From: JANQIO01 sp043513815
GTDB lineage: Bacteria; Pseudomonadota; Gammaproteobacteria; Pseudomonadales; Halieaceae
Length of the DNA: 64,000 nucleotides
NCBI GenBank assembly: GCA_043513815.1
Contig: CP121313.1
Coordinates: 2,666,001 to 2,730,000 of the forward strand
Direction: 5' to 3'
A program made the translations under genes and the position numbers. The notes under the pieces were generated by a model that worked only from the letters and a program-made list of their open reading frames with translations, did not search any database and was not told the DNA's origin. This document shows, one piece after another, positions 42,771-54,720 of this stretch (the stretch's first letter is position 1; each line of letters starts with the position of its first letter).

Positions 42771-43679
42771 TTAGTGTGCCTGCTGCTTGATAAAGTCTTC
42801 CCGCGCTGCCCTGGCATCAGCAAACGTGGTTTCGAGAGCAGCGCCATCTGCATTGGCCACCGCCTCTCGCAGGACACTGAGGTGTACGCCAAAGTCGTCA
42901 ATGGCCGCCACCAGTTCGTCGCGGTTGGCCAGAGCAATATCGCGCCACATCACCGGGTTGCTGGAGGCAATCCGGGTAAAGTCCCGAAAACCGCCAGCGG
43001 CGAAGCGGAAAATGTCATCACTCAGCTCGCTGCGCGAAAGCGCGTCTACCAGCGCAAACGCAAGAATATGTGGAAGGTGGCTGGTGGCCGCAAGAATCGC
43101 ATCGTGCTGCTGAACCGGCATTTCCACCACCTCAGCACCCGCACTTTCCCACAGGTGCCTGACCCGTTCCAGGGCCTCTGCGTCACCATCTTCCAGGGGT
43201 GTAAGAATGACCCGGTGGCCCTTGAACAGCTCTGGACGGGAAGCATCCACCCCACTGCGCTCTGAGCCGGCTATCGGGTGACCCGGCACGTAGGCTGCAA
43301 CCCCGGGTATCGACATTCTCTCATCCGCCAGGATGGCGTCGCGTGTTTGCTGATAGGCAGCCACCAGGTTTCCCTTCACCGAAGCCACGTCGGTCAGGAC
43401 TGTCTCTGCAGGCAGCTTGACCAACACCTCGGTCATCACTTCGGCGGCGGCCAGTGTGGGCGTGGCGATTACCACCAGTTCGGCCCCCGACAGGGCCAGA
43501 TCGAGCTCGGCTTCAAAGCGGTCGACGACTTCGAGATCCACCGCCAACTGGCCAATACCGGCATCGCTGTCGTAGCCGACAACTTCGTCTGCATAGCCAG
43601 TGCTGCGCATGGCCCGACACAGGGAGCCACCGATCAGGCCCAGGCCCAGCACCGCGACCTTGCCGAGAGCGTCCGCCAT
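42771..43679 (-). CDS. tyrA: Prephenate dehydrogenase
   Basis: 302 residues. Rossmann N-terminus KVAVLGLGLIGGSLCRAMRSTGYADEVVGYD, then LVVIATPTLAAAEVMTEV, TDVASVKGNLV and the substrate region GHPIAGSERSGVDASRPELFKGHRVILTP. QQHDAILAATSHLPHILAFALVD is typical of the helical dimer domain. It oxidises prephenate (or arogenate) to 4-hydroxyphenylpyruvate for tyrosine. The stop and the pheA stop codon/start spacing (43679/43680) show that it follows pheA without gap. Confidence 0.93.
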   Translation of the reverse strand: MADALGKVAVLGLGLIGGSLCRAMRSTGYADEVVGYDSDAGIGQLAVDLEVVDRFEAELDLALSGAELVVIATPTLAAAEVMTEVLVKLPAETVLTDVASVKGNLVAAYQQTRDAILADERMSIPGVAAYVPGHPIAGSERSGVDASRPELFKGHRVILTPLEDGDAEALERVRHLWESAGAEVVEMPVQQHDAILAATSHLPHILAFALVDALSRSELSDDIFRFAAGGFRDFTRIASSNPVMWRDIALANRDELVAAIDDFGVHLSVLREAVANADGAALETTFADARAAREDFIKQQAH

Positions 43680-44825
43680 TTACAGCACCGCCTTGGGATA
43701 GGAGCCCAGCGGTTTCAATAGAATGGAGTGCTCTTCAAGACCACTCATGATCTCGGCGATTGGCGGATCCTGCAGGTGCCCCTCGAATTCGATGAAGAAC
43801 ACATAAGCCCATTTCTCGGTCTTCGACGGCCGGGTATCGATGCGCGTCAGGCTGACGCCGGCGGCGCGGAATGGCTCAAGCAGCTCGAACAGCGCCCCGG
43901 GCTTGTTGCGACTGGACACCACAATGGAGGTCTTGTCTGCGCCCGAGGGCGGAATCTCGTCGCGACCAATCACCAGGAAACGGGTGGTGTTGTGGGCCGA
44001 GTCCTCAATGTTCTGGTGCAGCTTTTCCAGGCCGTACTGGTCCGCCGCCATGTCGCCCGCGATTGCCACGGTACCCGTTTGCACTGCCGCCAGCCTGGCC
44101 GCCTCGCCGTTGCTTGAGACTGCCTGCAACTCGACCCCGGGCAGGTAGTGCTCCAGCCAGCCCCGGCACTGGGCCAGGGACTGCTGATGGGCGCAAACCC
44201 GTTCAATATCGCCAAAGCCCGTATGGGTGCCGGCCAATAGATGATGATGGATCTGCATTTCCACTTCGCCGCAAATCTTCAGGCTGGATTCCATGAAGTT
44301 ATCGAGGGTGTGGCTGACCATGCCCTCGGTGGAGTTCTCCACCGGCACTACCCCGTAATGGCAATCCTCGGCCTCGACCTGGTTGAACACCGAATCGATG
44401 GTGCCCTGGGGAATACTGACCACGGCATGGCCGAAGTGCTTGATGGTGGCAGCCTGGGTAAAGGTGCCCTCCGGGCCCAGGTAGGCCACTTGCAGGGGCC
44501 GCTCCAGGGCTAGGCAGGCGGACATGATCTCGCGGAAGATAAAGGCGACCCGATCACCCCCAAGGGGACCGTCGTTGCGCTCCTTGATGCGGTTGAGCAC
44601 CTGGGCTTCGCGCTCAGGCCGGTAGAACACGGCATCCTGTTGCGGTTCGCCGCGCTCTTCCGCTGCCTGCGCGTCAGCCATTTTGATATCGGCGACTTCC
44701 TGGGCGCAGCGGGCACGGCGATTGATGAGGCCCTGAATCTCGCGGTCAATGCTGTCAATCTCGTCACGGACCTGTTGCAGTTGCCGTGGCGTGCCTTGGC
44801 TGTCTTTGTCGGGCCGCTTGTCCAT
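43680..44825 (-). CDS. pheA: Bifunctional chorismate mutase/prephenate dehydratase (P-protein)
   Basis: 381 residues. N-terminal AroQ chorismate mutase (about 12-105; VRDEIDSIDREIQGLINRRARCAQEVADIK), then prephenate dehydratase (VAYLGPEGTFTQAATIKHFG, VPVENSTEGMVSHTLDNF, the T-R-F motif in HNTTRFLVIG) and a C-terminal ACT domain (SIVVSSRNKPGALFELLEPF, SLTRIDTRPSKTEKWAYVFFIEFEGH) that gives phenylalanine feedback through the ESRP-like stretch. First committed steps to phenylalanine. Confidence 0.95.
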   Translation of the reverse strand: MDKRPDKDSQGTPRQLQQVRDEIDSIDREIQGLINRRARCAQEVADIKMADAQAAEERGEPQQDAVFYRPEREAQVLNRIKERNDGPLGGDRVAFIFREIMSACLALERPLQVAYLGPEGTFTQAATIKHFGHAVVSIPQGTIDSVFNQVEAEDCHYGVVPVENSTEGMVSHTLDNFMESSLKICGEVEMQIHHHLLAGTHTGFGDIERVCAHQQSLAQCRGWLEHYLPGVELQAVSSNGEAARLAAVQTGTVAIAGDMAADQYGLEKLHQNIEDSAHNTTRFLVIGRDEIPPSGADKTSIVVSSRNKPGALFELLEPFRAAGVSLTRIDTRPSKTEKWAYVFFIEFEGHLQDPPIAEIMSGLEEHSILLKPLGSYPKAVL

Positions 44826-44855
44826 AGTTACTGTGCCGTCGTGGCCGGGCGGAGT

Positions 44856-45938
44856 CTAGCCGGCGTTGCGCGTTTCAAAGTCACGCATAAAACTGATCAG
44901 CGCGTCTACCGCCGTCTCTGGCACTGCATTGTAAATGCTGGCGCGCATACCGCCCACACTGCGATGACCCTTGAGGTTGAGCAGTCCGGCCGCCTCGCTT
45001 TCTGCCACGAAGGCCTTGTCGAGGTCGGCATTGGCCAGCGTGAACGGCACGTTCATCAGCGAGCGACTGGGGAGCTCCACCGGGTTGGCGTAAAAGGCGC
45101 TGTCATCAATGAAGCCGTAGAGCTTCTCGGCCTTGCGGCGATTGAGGGTTTCCATAGCCGCCAGTCCGCCCTGGGCCTTGAGCCACTGAAATACCAGGCC
45201 TGCCAGGTAGAGGGCATAAGTCGGCGGCGTGTTGTACATCGACTCGGCGTCGGCCGCTACCTGCCAGTTGAGCATGGCGGGGCACAGCGGATGCGCCCGG
45301 CCCAGCAGGTCGTCGCGCACAATCACCAGGGTGAGTCCCGCCGGGCCGATGTTCTTCTGCGCGCCGGCGTAGATCACGCCGTAGTCCGCCACATTGATCG
45401 GCCGGCTGAGAATGGTAGAGGACATATCGACCACCAGCGGCGCGTCAGCTTCCGGGGTCCAGAAAAACTCGACACCACCAATGGTCTCATTTGGCGTGTA
45501 GTGGAGGTAGGCGGCTCCCTCACTGAGCTGCCAGCTTTCCCGCGCCGGTATCGTGGAGAAATTGGTGTCTTCAGCGCTGGCGGCAACATTGACGTCGAGG
45601 TAGCGCTTGCCTTCGGCAATGGCCTTCTTGGACCACTGACCGGTGTTCACATAGTCGGCTACCGCCTCGCCCTGGGTCAGATTGAGAGGTACCGCGCCGA
45701 ACTGGGTGCTGGCACCGCCCTGCAGGAACAACACTTTATAGTTGTCAGGCACCGCCAGCAGCTCGCGCAGGTCCTGCTCGGCGCGCTCGTAAATGCCGAC
45801 GATTTCTGGACTGCGGTGGCTCATTTCCATCACCGACAGTCCAGCGCCCTGCCAGTCCAGCAGTTCATCCCGCGCCTGCTCAAGGACCACCTCTGGCAAG
45901 GCTGCCGGGCCGGCACAGAAGTTGTATTTACGAGCCAT
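44856..45938 (-). CDS. serC: Phosphoserine aminotransferase
   Basis: 360 residues from ATG at 45938 (MARKYNFCAGPAALPEVVLEQA), the family's usual start. Marks: GLSVMEMSHRSPEIVGIYERAEQDLRELL, VLFLQGGASTQFGAVPLNL, the PLP lysine in VIYAGAQKNIGPAGLTLVIV, and GHRSVGGMRASIYNAVPETAVDALISFM. It makes 3-phosphoserine and also serves pyridoxine synthesis. About 30 bases upstream of pheA on the same strand, so it likely heads the aromatic operon. Confidence 0.95.
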   Translation of the reverse strand: MARKYNFCAGPAALPEVVLEQARDELLDWQGAGLSVMEMSHRSPEIVGIYERAEQDLRELLAVPDNYKVLFLQGGASTQFGAVPLNLTQGEAVADYVNTGQWSKKAIAEGKRYLDVNVAASAEDTNFSTIPARESWQLSEGAAYLHYTPNETIGGVEFFWTPEADAPLVVDMSSTILSRPINVADYGVIYAGAQKNIGPAGLTLVIVRDDLLGRAHPLCPAMLNWQVAADAESMYNTPPTYALYLAGLVFQWLKAQGGLAAMETLNRRKAEKLYGFIDDSAFYANPVELPSRSLMNVPFTLANADLDKAFVAESEAAGLLNLKGHRSVGGMRASIYNAVPETAVDALISFMRDFETRNAG

Positions 45939-46100
45939 GTTAAGTGTCTCCAGATTGATATCAGCGCCATGCTGCAGCATAGCTGTTTCAGCGGTATTCA
46001 CCGCTCGCTTATTGTCATTTCCAATGTCACTGCGAATGACACGACTAATTTCACTACGAGGTGTTGTGTGAGGGGCCTGGCCGCCCGTGGCAGCCAGGCG

Positions 46101-48606
<2,506 letters not shown>

Positions 48607-48779
48607 GTATTTGTTATTCCGAACCCCGTTGACATAAACGGTCGATTATACGGACAAAGCATTTTTCGCGCCATTTTTTTCCCCGATAACGGGTATACTG
48701 GCGCCCCTGATCAGCCGCCACTGACCGGTGGAGCCATCCAACAAACATTCGATACCAAAACAGCCCCGGCGCCAGCCCC

Positions 48780-50093
48780 ATGACTCAAGCAGACACCCTT
48801 ATCCACGCAGGCCAGCTCATCCCGGTGGTGCCCCGCGGCGTGGTGCTGGAAGACCACAGCCTGGCCATCAGCGGCGGTCGCATTACAGCGATCCTGCCAA
48901 GGGCTGAAGCGGGAGAAATACAGGCAGAAACCGTGGTGGACCTGCCCCACCACGCCCTGCTGCCGGGCTTTGTGAACAGCCACGGACACGCCCCCATGAG
49001 CCTGCTGCGGGGCTTCGCCGACGACCTGCCGCTCATGCCCTGGCTGGAACAGCACATCTGGCCTGCAGAAATGCAGCATGTGAGCACCGAGTTCGTGCGC
49101 GACGGCGCCGAACTGGCCATAGCTGAGATGCTGCGGGCCGGCACCACCTGCTTCTCGGACATGTATTTCTTTCCCAACATCGTCGCCGAGGCCGCCCAGC
49201 AGGCAGGGCTGCGCTGCCAGATCACCTTCCCGATCTTCGATTTCCCCAGCGCCTGGGGCAGCGACAGTGACGATTACATCAGCAAGGGCCTGGCCCTGCG
49301 CGATGACCTCAAACACAGCCAACTGACCCAGGTGGTATTCGGCCCCCACTCACCCTACACGGTGAACGAGGCCGCACTTGCCAAAGTCGGCATGCTGGCC
49401 GCGGAGCTGGATCTGCCGATTCACCTTCACCTGCATGAAACCCGGCAGGAAGTCGACGACAGCGTTGCTGCTCACGGTCTGCGGCCGCTGGCCCGTATCA
49501 ATGAACTGGGCCTGCTGGGCCCACGCACCCAGTGCGTGCATATGACAGTGCTGGATGCGGATGAGATCGTCCTGCTGGCCGATGTCGGCGCCCACGTGAT
49601 TCATTGCCCCGAGTCCAACATGAAGCTGGCGTCAGGGCGCTGCCCGGTGCCAGCCCTGCTGGATGCCGGCGTCAACGTGGCACTGGGCACGGACGGCGCT
49701 GCCAGCAACAACGATCTCAGCATGCCCGGCGAGATGCGCAGCGCCGCGCTGCTGGCCAAGCTGAGCGAGGCTGACCCGACTGTCCTTCCCGCCGCCACCG
49801 CCCTGGAAATGGCCACCATCAACGGCGCCCGCGCCATGGGGCTGCAGGATGCTATCGGTAGCCTCGAGGTAGGCAAGTTCGCAGACCTGGTGGCAATTGA
49901 TCTCGCCCAGCCGGAAACACAGCCGCTGTATCATCCGATATCACAACTGGTGTACGCCGCAGACGCAGCCCAGGTCACTCACAGCTGGGTAGCCGGCAAG
50001 CCGCTGCTGGCGGAACGCCAGCTGTTGACCCTGGATCTCGGTGACATTCTTGCTCGCGCCGGACACTGGGCAAAAATCGTCTCCGCTGCGTAG
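48780..50093 (+). CDS. Amidohydrolase, 5-methylthioadenosine/S-adenosylhomocysteine deaminase-like
   Basis: 437 residues of the TRZ/ATZ metal-dependent amidohydrolase family. The metal-binding H-x-H is in GFVNSHGHAPMSLLRGF, then PHSPYTV, HLHLHETRQEV (third ligand), HCPESNMKLASG and LGTDGAASNNDLSM with the metal Asp. In Pseudomonas the gene at the same place, between gyrA and ubiG, deaminates methylthioadenosine to methylthioinosine. It is divergent from gyrA and 28 bases before ubiG. Confidence 0.9.
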   Translation: MTQADTLIHAGQLIPVVPRGVVLEDHSLAISGGRITAILPRAEAGEIQAETVVDLPHHALLPGFVNSHGHAPMSLLRGFADDLPLMPWLEQHIWPAEMQHVSTEFVRDGAELAIAEMLRAGTTCFSDMYFFPNIVAEAAQQAGLRCQITFPIFDFPSAWGSDSDDYISKGLALRDDLKHSQLTQVVFGPHSPYTVNEAALAKVGMLAAELDLPIHLHLHETRQEVDDSVAAHGLRPLARINELGLLGPRTQCVHMTVLDADEIVLLADVGAHVIHCPESNMKLASGRCPVPALLDAGVNVALGTDGAASNNDLSMPGEMRSAALLAKLSEADPTVLPAATALEMATINGARAMGLQDAIGSLEVGKFADLVAIDLAQPETQPLYHPISQLVYAADAAQVTHSWVAGKPLLAERQLLTLDLGDILARAGHWAKIVSAA

Positions 50094-50121
50094 CAAGAGC
50101 ACATCCACTCCCGAGGACATC

Positions 50122-50856
50122 ATGAGCAGTCAGCCACAAGTCGACAGCAGCCTTGACCAGAACGTCGATCCCAAAGAGGTCGCCAAGTTCAATGAACTGG
50201 CGTCACGCTGGTGGGATCGCCAGGGCGACTTCAAGCCCCTGCACCAGATCAACCCCCTGCGCGCCAATTACATTGATGAGCGTTCGCCGGTAGCCGGGCA
50301 GCGCCTGGTGGATGTCGGCTGCGGTGGTGGAATTCTCGCCGAGAGCATGGTGCAGCGCGGCGCCACGGTCACCGGCATCGACATGAGCGAGGCACCGCTG
50401 GAGGTGGCCCGCATTCATCGCCTGGAGTCAGGCATCGAGGTCGACTACCGACAGATGACCGCGGAAGCACTGGCCGCCGAGGCGCCGGAGTCTTTCGATA
50501 TAGTCTGTTGCCTGGAAATGCTGGAACACGTTCCCGATCCGGCCGCCGTGGTTCAGGCCTGCACCGACCTGTGCAAACCGGGCGGCGACCTCTACTTCTC
50601 CACCATCAACCGCAACCCCAAGTCCTATCTGTTCGCAATTGTCGGCGCGGAGTACGTCTTGCGCCTGCTACCCAGGGGCACCCACGACTACAACAAGCTG
50701 ATCAAGCCCGCGGAACTGGCCGAATGGGTGCGGGAAGCGGGGCTGGAACTCGAGCACATGACCGGTCTGCTGTACAACCCGATCACCGGTAACTACTGGT
50801 TGGAAGAGAAGGATGTCAGCGTCAACTACATGATTCACTGCCGCAAGCCCGCCTAG
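50122..50856 (+). CDS. ubiG: Ubiquinone biosynthesis O-methyltransferase
   Basis: 244 residues from ATG at 50122 (MSSQPQVDSSLDQNVDPKEVAKFNELASRWWDRQGDFKPLHQINPLR), with GAGG upstream. SAM motif I is LVDVGCGGGILAESMVQRGATVTGIDMSE, then FDIVCCLEMLEHVPDPAAVV and STINRNPKSYLFAIVGAEYVLRLLPRGTHDYNKLIKPAEL, the UbiG membrane-lid segment. It performs both O-methylations in ubiquinone synthesis. Its stop overlaps the GTG of the next gene. Confidence 0.95.
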   Translation: MSSQPQVDSSLDQNVDPKEVAKFNELASRWWDRQGDFKPLHQINPLRANYIDERSPVAGQRLVDVGCGGGILAESMVQRGATVTGIDMSEAPLEVARIHRLESGIEVDYRQMTAEALAAEAPESFDIVCCLEMLEHVPDPAAVVQACTDLCKPGGDLYFSTINRNPKSYLFAIVGAEYVLRLLPRGTHDYNKLIKPAELAEWVREAGLELEHMTGLLYNPITGNYWLEEKDVSVNYMIHCRKPA

Positions 50857-51533
50857 TGTTTCCCGCGCATCTCAAAGCCGTGGTGTTTGACCTGGACGGC
50901 ACCCTGCTGGATACCGCACCGGAATTCATCGAGGTGGTACAGGCCCTGCGCGCCGAACACCAACTGGATCCCATGGACCCGGTCAGTATTCGCTCGGTGG
51001 TGTCGGACGGCGCCCGGGCGATGGTGTCCCTGGCACTGGGCCTGGCGCAGGATCACGCGGATTTTGAAAGCAGGCGGCTGCGTTTTCTTGACATCTACCG
51101 CCAGGACCTGGGTCGGGCCACACAGCCCTACCCAGGTATCGAGGACCTGATCGCGACGCTTGCCGAGGCGAGGATCGCCTGGGGCATTTCGACCAACAAA
51201 CCGAGCTGGCTGACCGAGCCGCTCCTCGAACGGCTGGCACTTGAGCCCATGCCAGCGAGCGTGGTCTGCCCCGATCATGTCAGTCGTCCGAAACCCGACC
51301 CCGAACCCCTGCTGCTGAACTGTGAGCAACTGGGCTGCGCGCCGCAGGAGGTCGTCTACATTGGCGACCACCTCCGCGATATCGAAGCTGGCAGAGCCGC
51401 TGGCATGTACACCATTGCCGCCGCCTACGGCTATATTCACCACGATGATGATCCGGCGCACTGGGGCGCTGACGCGATCGCCCATTCCAGCAATCAGCTG
51501 GTGGACCTGCTGGCCGCCACCACACGGAGCTGA
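50856..51533 (+). CDS. HAD phosphatase, MupP/phosphoglycolate phosphatase type
   Basis: 225 residues from GTG at 50856; the G is shared with the ubiG TAG stop. HAD motif I VVFDLDGTLLDTAPEF, motif II WGISTNKPSWL, motif III RPKPDPEPLL and motif IV VVYIGDHLRDIEAGRAAGM. After ubiG in Pseudomonas the gene is mupP, which dephosphorylates MurNAc-6-phosphate in peptidoglycan recycling; phosphoglycolate or other phosphosugars are possible. Confidence 0.9.
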   Translation: MFPAHLKAVVFDLDGTLLDTAPEFIEVVQALRAEHQLDPMDPVSIRSVVSDGARAMVSLALGLAQDHADFESRRLRFLDIYRQDLGRATQPYPGIEDLIATLAEARIAWGISTNKPSWLTEPLLERLALEPMPASVVCPDHVSRPKPDPEPLLLNCEQLGCAPQEVVYIGDHLRDIEAGRAAGMYTIAAAYGYIHHDDDPAHWGADAIAHSSNQLVDLLAATTRS

Positions 51534-51538
51534 AACCT

Positions 51539-52288
51539 ATGCACATTCCTGCCCACTACCAGCCGGCCGATGACCTGCTCGCTGACAAGGTGATCCTGGT
51601 CACCGGCGCCGGCGACGGCATTGGCAGGGAAGCCTCCCTGTGCTTCGCACGCCACGGCGCGACCGTCATCCTGCTGGGCCGCACTGGCAGCAAACTGGAG
51701 GCAGTCTACGACCAGATCGAGACCGCGGGCGGCCCCCAGCCGGTCATTTTCGAGGCTGACATGCTCACCGCCGGTAGCGAGGACTATGCCAGCCTCGCCG
51801 CCTCTATCGGCGATACCTTCGGGCGCCTTGATGGCCTGTTGCACAACGCCTCCACGCTGGGCGAGCGCAGCCCCATTTCCCACTACAAGCCACAGCTCTG
51901 GCAGGAGGTCATGCAGGTCAACGTCAATGCCCAGGTATTGTTGACCCAGGCCCTGCTGCCTCAACTGGAGGCTGCGCCCAACGCCTCAATCATCTTTACA
52001 TCCTCGGGTGTAGGCCGTCAGGGCCGTGCCCACTGGGGTGCCTACGCGGTATCCAAGTTTGCCACAGAGGGCCTGATGCAAGTGCTGGCGGACGAGCTGG
52101 AAAATATCAGCAGGGTGCGGGTCAACAGCCTCAACCCCGGTGCCACCCGCACCCGCATGCGCGCGGCCGCCTACCCCGGGGAGGACCCCAACACGCTAAA
52201 GACCGCCGCCGACCTGATGCCCTCGTATCTATACCTGATGGGTAACGACAGCGTCGGCACGAACGGGCAGGCCTTTGACGCCCAGTGA
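51539..52288 (+). CDS. yciK: Short-chain dehydrogenase, YciK family
   Basis: 249 residues. NAD(P) loop VILVTGAGDGIGREASLCFARHGATVILLGRT, LLHNASTLG, and the Ser-Tyr-Lys triad: SIIFTSSGVGR and WGAYAVSKFATEGL. NSLNPGATRTRMRAAAYPGEDP is typical of YciK. Its physiological substrate is not established. It is the last of the run mtaD-like, ubiG, mupP, yciK, which is also found in Pseudomonas. Confidence 0.9.
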   Translation: MHIPAHYQPADDLLADKVILVTGAGDGIGREASLCFARHGATVILLGRTGSKLEAVYDQIETAGGPQPVIFEADMLTAGSEDYASLAASIGDTFGRLDGLLHNASTLGERSPISHYKPQLWQEVMQVNVNAQVLLTQALLPQLEAAPNASIIFTSSGVGRQGRAHWGAYAVSKFATEGLMQVLADELENISRVRVNSLNPGATRTRMRAAAYPGEDPNTLKTAADLMPSYLYLMGNDSVGTNGQAFDAQ

Positions 52289-52484
52289 GACCACCCCTGG
52301 ACAATCCGCTTCGCTTCCGTGCAACGCTACTGTCCCCGTATACTGAACGCATCGATCAGCGCTGTGCGCCTGCCTGCCAGGCGTCACGGCCCGACCTTCA
52401 ATAATGAGCAGATCCAACCCGCCGAGATTCACTTGCTGTTGCAAGCACCGGCAGGGTCAAAACTGCTGATCCGGGAGCCCCATT

Positions 52485-53936
52485 GTGTTGAAACTTCTGC
52501 GTCGAACACTGTTTTTGTTGGTGGTGCTAGTACTGGCCGCTCTGTACGCACTCAGTGCCTCTGCACCTGAACCGCAGCTCTGGCACGAAGTAGAACTGGC
52601 CGAGGAATACAGCCGGGAAAGCGCCGACGACGTCGTGAGTTTTGCGGATTATCTGGCTCTGGAAGACCGCTTGTTTGAGGAGGTTCAGGAGCGTGTTTAC
52701 CAGCACACACCGCGCGGCGCAGATCACCGCCTGGAGCGCTACAGCACGGGCAGCGCCGCCGACCCGTCGGGGCGCAAACCCAACTGGAACCGCAGCTTCG
52801 AGCTTGCGGTAGCAGAACCGCGTGGCGCCGTCCTGCTAATCCACGGCATGTCGGATTCACCGTACAGCCTGCGTGCAATCGGTGTGGGCTTGCAGGCCCG
52901 TGGCTACCATGTGTTGGGACTGCGGATGCCCGGTCACGGCACCCTGCCCTCCGGGCTACTGCGCGTGCAGTGGCAGGACATGGCAGCGGTCACATCACTG
53001 GCAATGAACCACCTGGCAGAGCGCATGGACGGCGGTGCGATTCATATGATCGGCTATTCAACAGGCGCTCCACTGGCGCTTGACTATGCACTGGTCGCCC
53101 AGCAGAGCAGCGAAAAGGTGGAGCCCGCCAGCCTGGTGCTGGTATCGCCGGCCATCGGTATCAGCCCGGCGGCGGCCCTGGCGCAGTGGAATCGCCGGCT
53201 GTCGGTGCTACCGGGGCTCGAGGGTCTCGCCTGGCTGCATATCGTGCCGGAGTTTGACCCTTTCAAGTACAACTCTTTCACCTCGAACGCAGCCGAACAG
53301 GTTCGCAGCCTGACCCGCAGTGTTGCCGCCCGTATCGCCGCGCGCGACCCGGCTGAGGCCGCTCCACTGCCGCCCATACTGGTATTGAAATCGACAGTAG
53401 ATGCGACCACCTCCACCAGCGCCGTTGTGGATCGGCTGCTGGCCAGGCTCACCCCGGGCCGCCATGAATACGTGCTGTTCGATATCAACCGCCGGGCAGT
53501 CAACACCAGCCTTCTGGTCAATGACCCGGGGCGGACCACCGACCTGCTGCTGCAGGACGCAGACCTGCCCTTCTCGCTTACGGTCGTCGCCAACAAGAAC
53601 AGCCAGGGGGCAGAGGTGGTGGCGCGCACCAAGGCTCCGCACTCGGTCAACATGATCCGGGAAGTATCCCTGGAGAAAGCATGGCCGCCGGGGATATTGT
53701 CCCTGTCACACATCGCTCTGCCCTTTCCTCCCGACGACCCCCTGTACGGTCGTGAGAATCCTGGCAATCCCGATGAAATATTTCTGGGCCAGATCCCGCT
53801 ACAGGGCGAACGGGGCCTGTTGAGGCTCTCTTCGGACTGGCTTCTGCGGCTGCGGCACAACCCCTTTTATAACTATGGGTTTGATCGCATTGCCGGCTGG
53901 CTATCGGCGACCACACCGACTGCCGCCGCGGACTAG
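52485..53936 (+). CDS. Membrane-anchored alpha/beta hydrolase
   Basis: 483 residues from GTG at 52485 (a TTG follows at once). An N-terminal helix (LFLLVVLVLAALYALSA) anchors it or serves as a signal. Then alpha/beta hydrolase marks: AVLLIHGMSDSPYSLRAIGVGLQARGYHVLGLRMPGHGTLPSG, nucleophile elbow MIGYSTGAPLALDYAL, and the acid/His regions PILVLKSTVDATTSTSAVVDRLL and LSLSHIALPFPPDDP. It looks like a large periplasmic esterase or thioesterase. Preceded by GGGAG. Confidence 0.85.
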   Translation: MLKLLRRTLFLLVVLVLAALYALSASAPEPQLWHEVELAEEYSRESADDVVSFADYLALEDRLFEEVQERVYQHTPRGADHRLERYSTGSAADPSGRKPNWNRSFELAVAEPRGAVLLIHGMSDSPYSLRAIGVGLQARGYHVLGLRMPGHGTLPSGLLRVQWQDMAAVTSLAMNHLAERMDGGAIHMIGYSTGAPLALDYALVAQQSSEKVEPASLVLVSPAIGISPAAALAQWNRRLSVLPGLEGLAWLHIVPEFDPFKYNSFTSNAAEQVRSLTRSVAARIAARDPAEAAPLPPILVLKSTVDATTSTSAVVDRLLARLTPGRHEYVLFDINRRAVNTSLLVNDPGRTTDLLLQDADLPFSLTVVANKNSQGAEVVARTKAPHSVNMIREVSLEKAWPPGILSLSHIALPFPPDDPLYGRENPGNPDEIFLGQIPLQGERGLLRLSSDWLLRLRHNPFYNYGFDRIAGWLSATTPTAAAD

Positions 53937-54044
53937 CTGCAAAGCGGAACAGCGATTATCGGGCAGGGTGCGGAGCCCGTCTGGCAAATATTCAGGTGTG
54001 CCACTGGCCCCGCCGCTCTTTTTTGCGACAGGGCCGGCCCCTGA

Positions 54045-54629
54045 TCAATCGTTGCAGAAGGCCTGCATGATTTGCCGCGCCACTTCTACTTCCTCGGTGG
54101 TGGTAGCGGCGAACAGGCGCTCCTTGGCCTGGTGACAGCGATCAGCATCGTCCGACAGCTCCTCACTGACCACCTCGACCACTTCCTGCGAAGCAGGCGC
54201 ACACAGGTGACTGCCCACGCGGCGAATGTTTGCGACGTCGCCGGTTTCTTCCACGGACACACAGTCGCCGACGCGGATCTCTGTCTGGTCGGTGACGACG
54301 GTAATGAGGTTGCCGTCAGCAGCACGAACCGTGAATTGCATGCCGGTACCCCCATTGCGTCCACGCTGGACCCCGGTGCCCAGCATCGCGCCGCCCGCTG
54401 CGGCCGCCGCCTGCCGACCACTGGACTGGTTGCGCGCCAGCGCCCAGCCGGCAGCACCTCCCAACAGGGCACCGCGGCCGGCACCGGAATCAAACTCGAC
54501 CCGTCTCGCGCCTTCAACCGTGCCGATAGTGACACGGGTCGAATCGCCGCGGCGCTGGGCCTCTACCGTGGTACTGCCAGCCAGAACAGTGCAGGCCAGA
54601 ATGAGTGCGAAAGATGATTTCAGGTACAT
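54045..54629 (-). CDS. Glycine-zipper outer-membrane-associated protein
   Basis: 194 residues. A signal peptide (FALILACTVLAGSTTVEAQ), then a glycine-zipper 2TM-like segment AGRGALLGGAAGWALARN...AAAAAGGAMLGTG (about residues 47-85), and a C-terminal part with a DCVSVEETGDVANIRRV loop and several Cys. It resembles the SlyB/RcsF-like zipper group, but carries no lipobox, so it is periplasmic or membrane-inserted. Function unknown. Upstream 91 bases separate it from the FadL gene. Confidence 0.82.
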   Translation of the reverse strand: MYLKSSFALILACTVLAGSTTVEAQRRGDSTRVTIGTVEGARRVEFDSGAGRGALLGGAAGWALARNQSSGRQAAAAAGGAMLGTGVQRGRNGGTGMQFTVRAADGNLITVVTDQTEIRVGDCVSVEETGDVANIRRVGSHLCAPASQEVVEVVSEELSDDADRCHQAKERLFAATTTEEVEVARQIMQAFCND

Positions 54630-54720
54630 AGCTTCGTCCTTACAGAATTGAAAACCCGGGAAGAAAGTTTAGTCAATTTTCAGCGTGGTGCCTGCCTCTA
54701 CAGTCAAACGGCGGGCGCGG

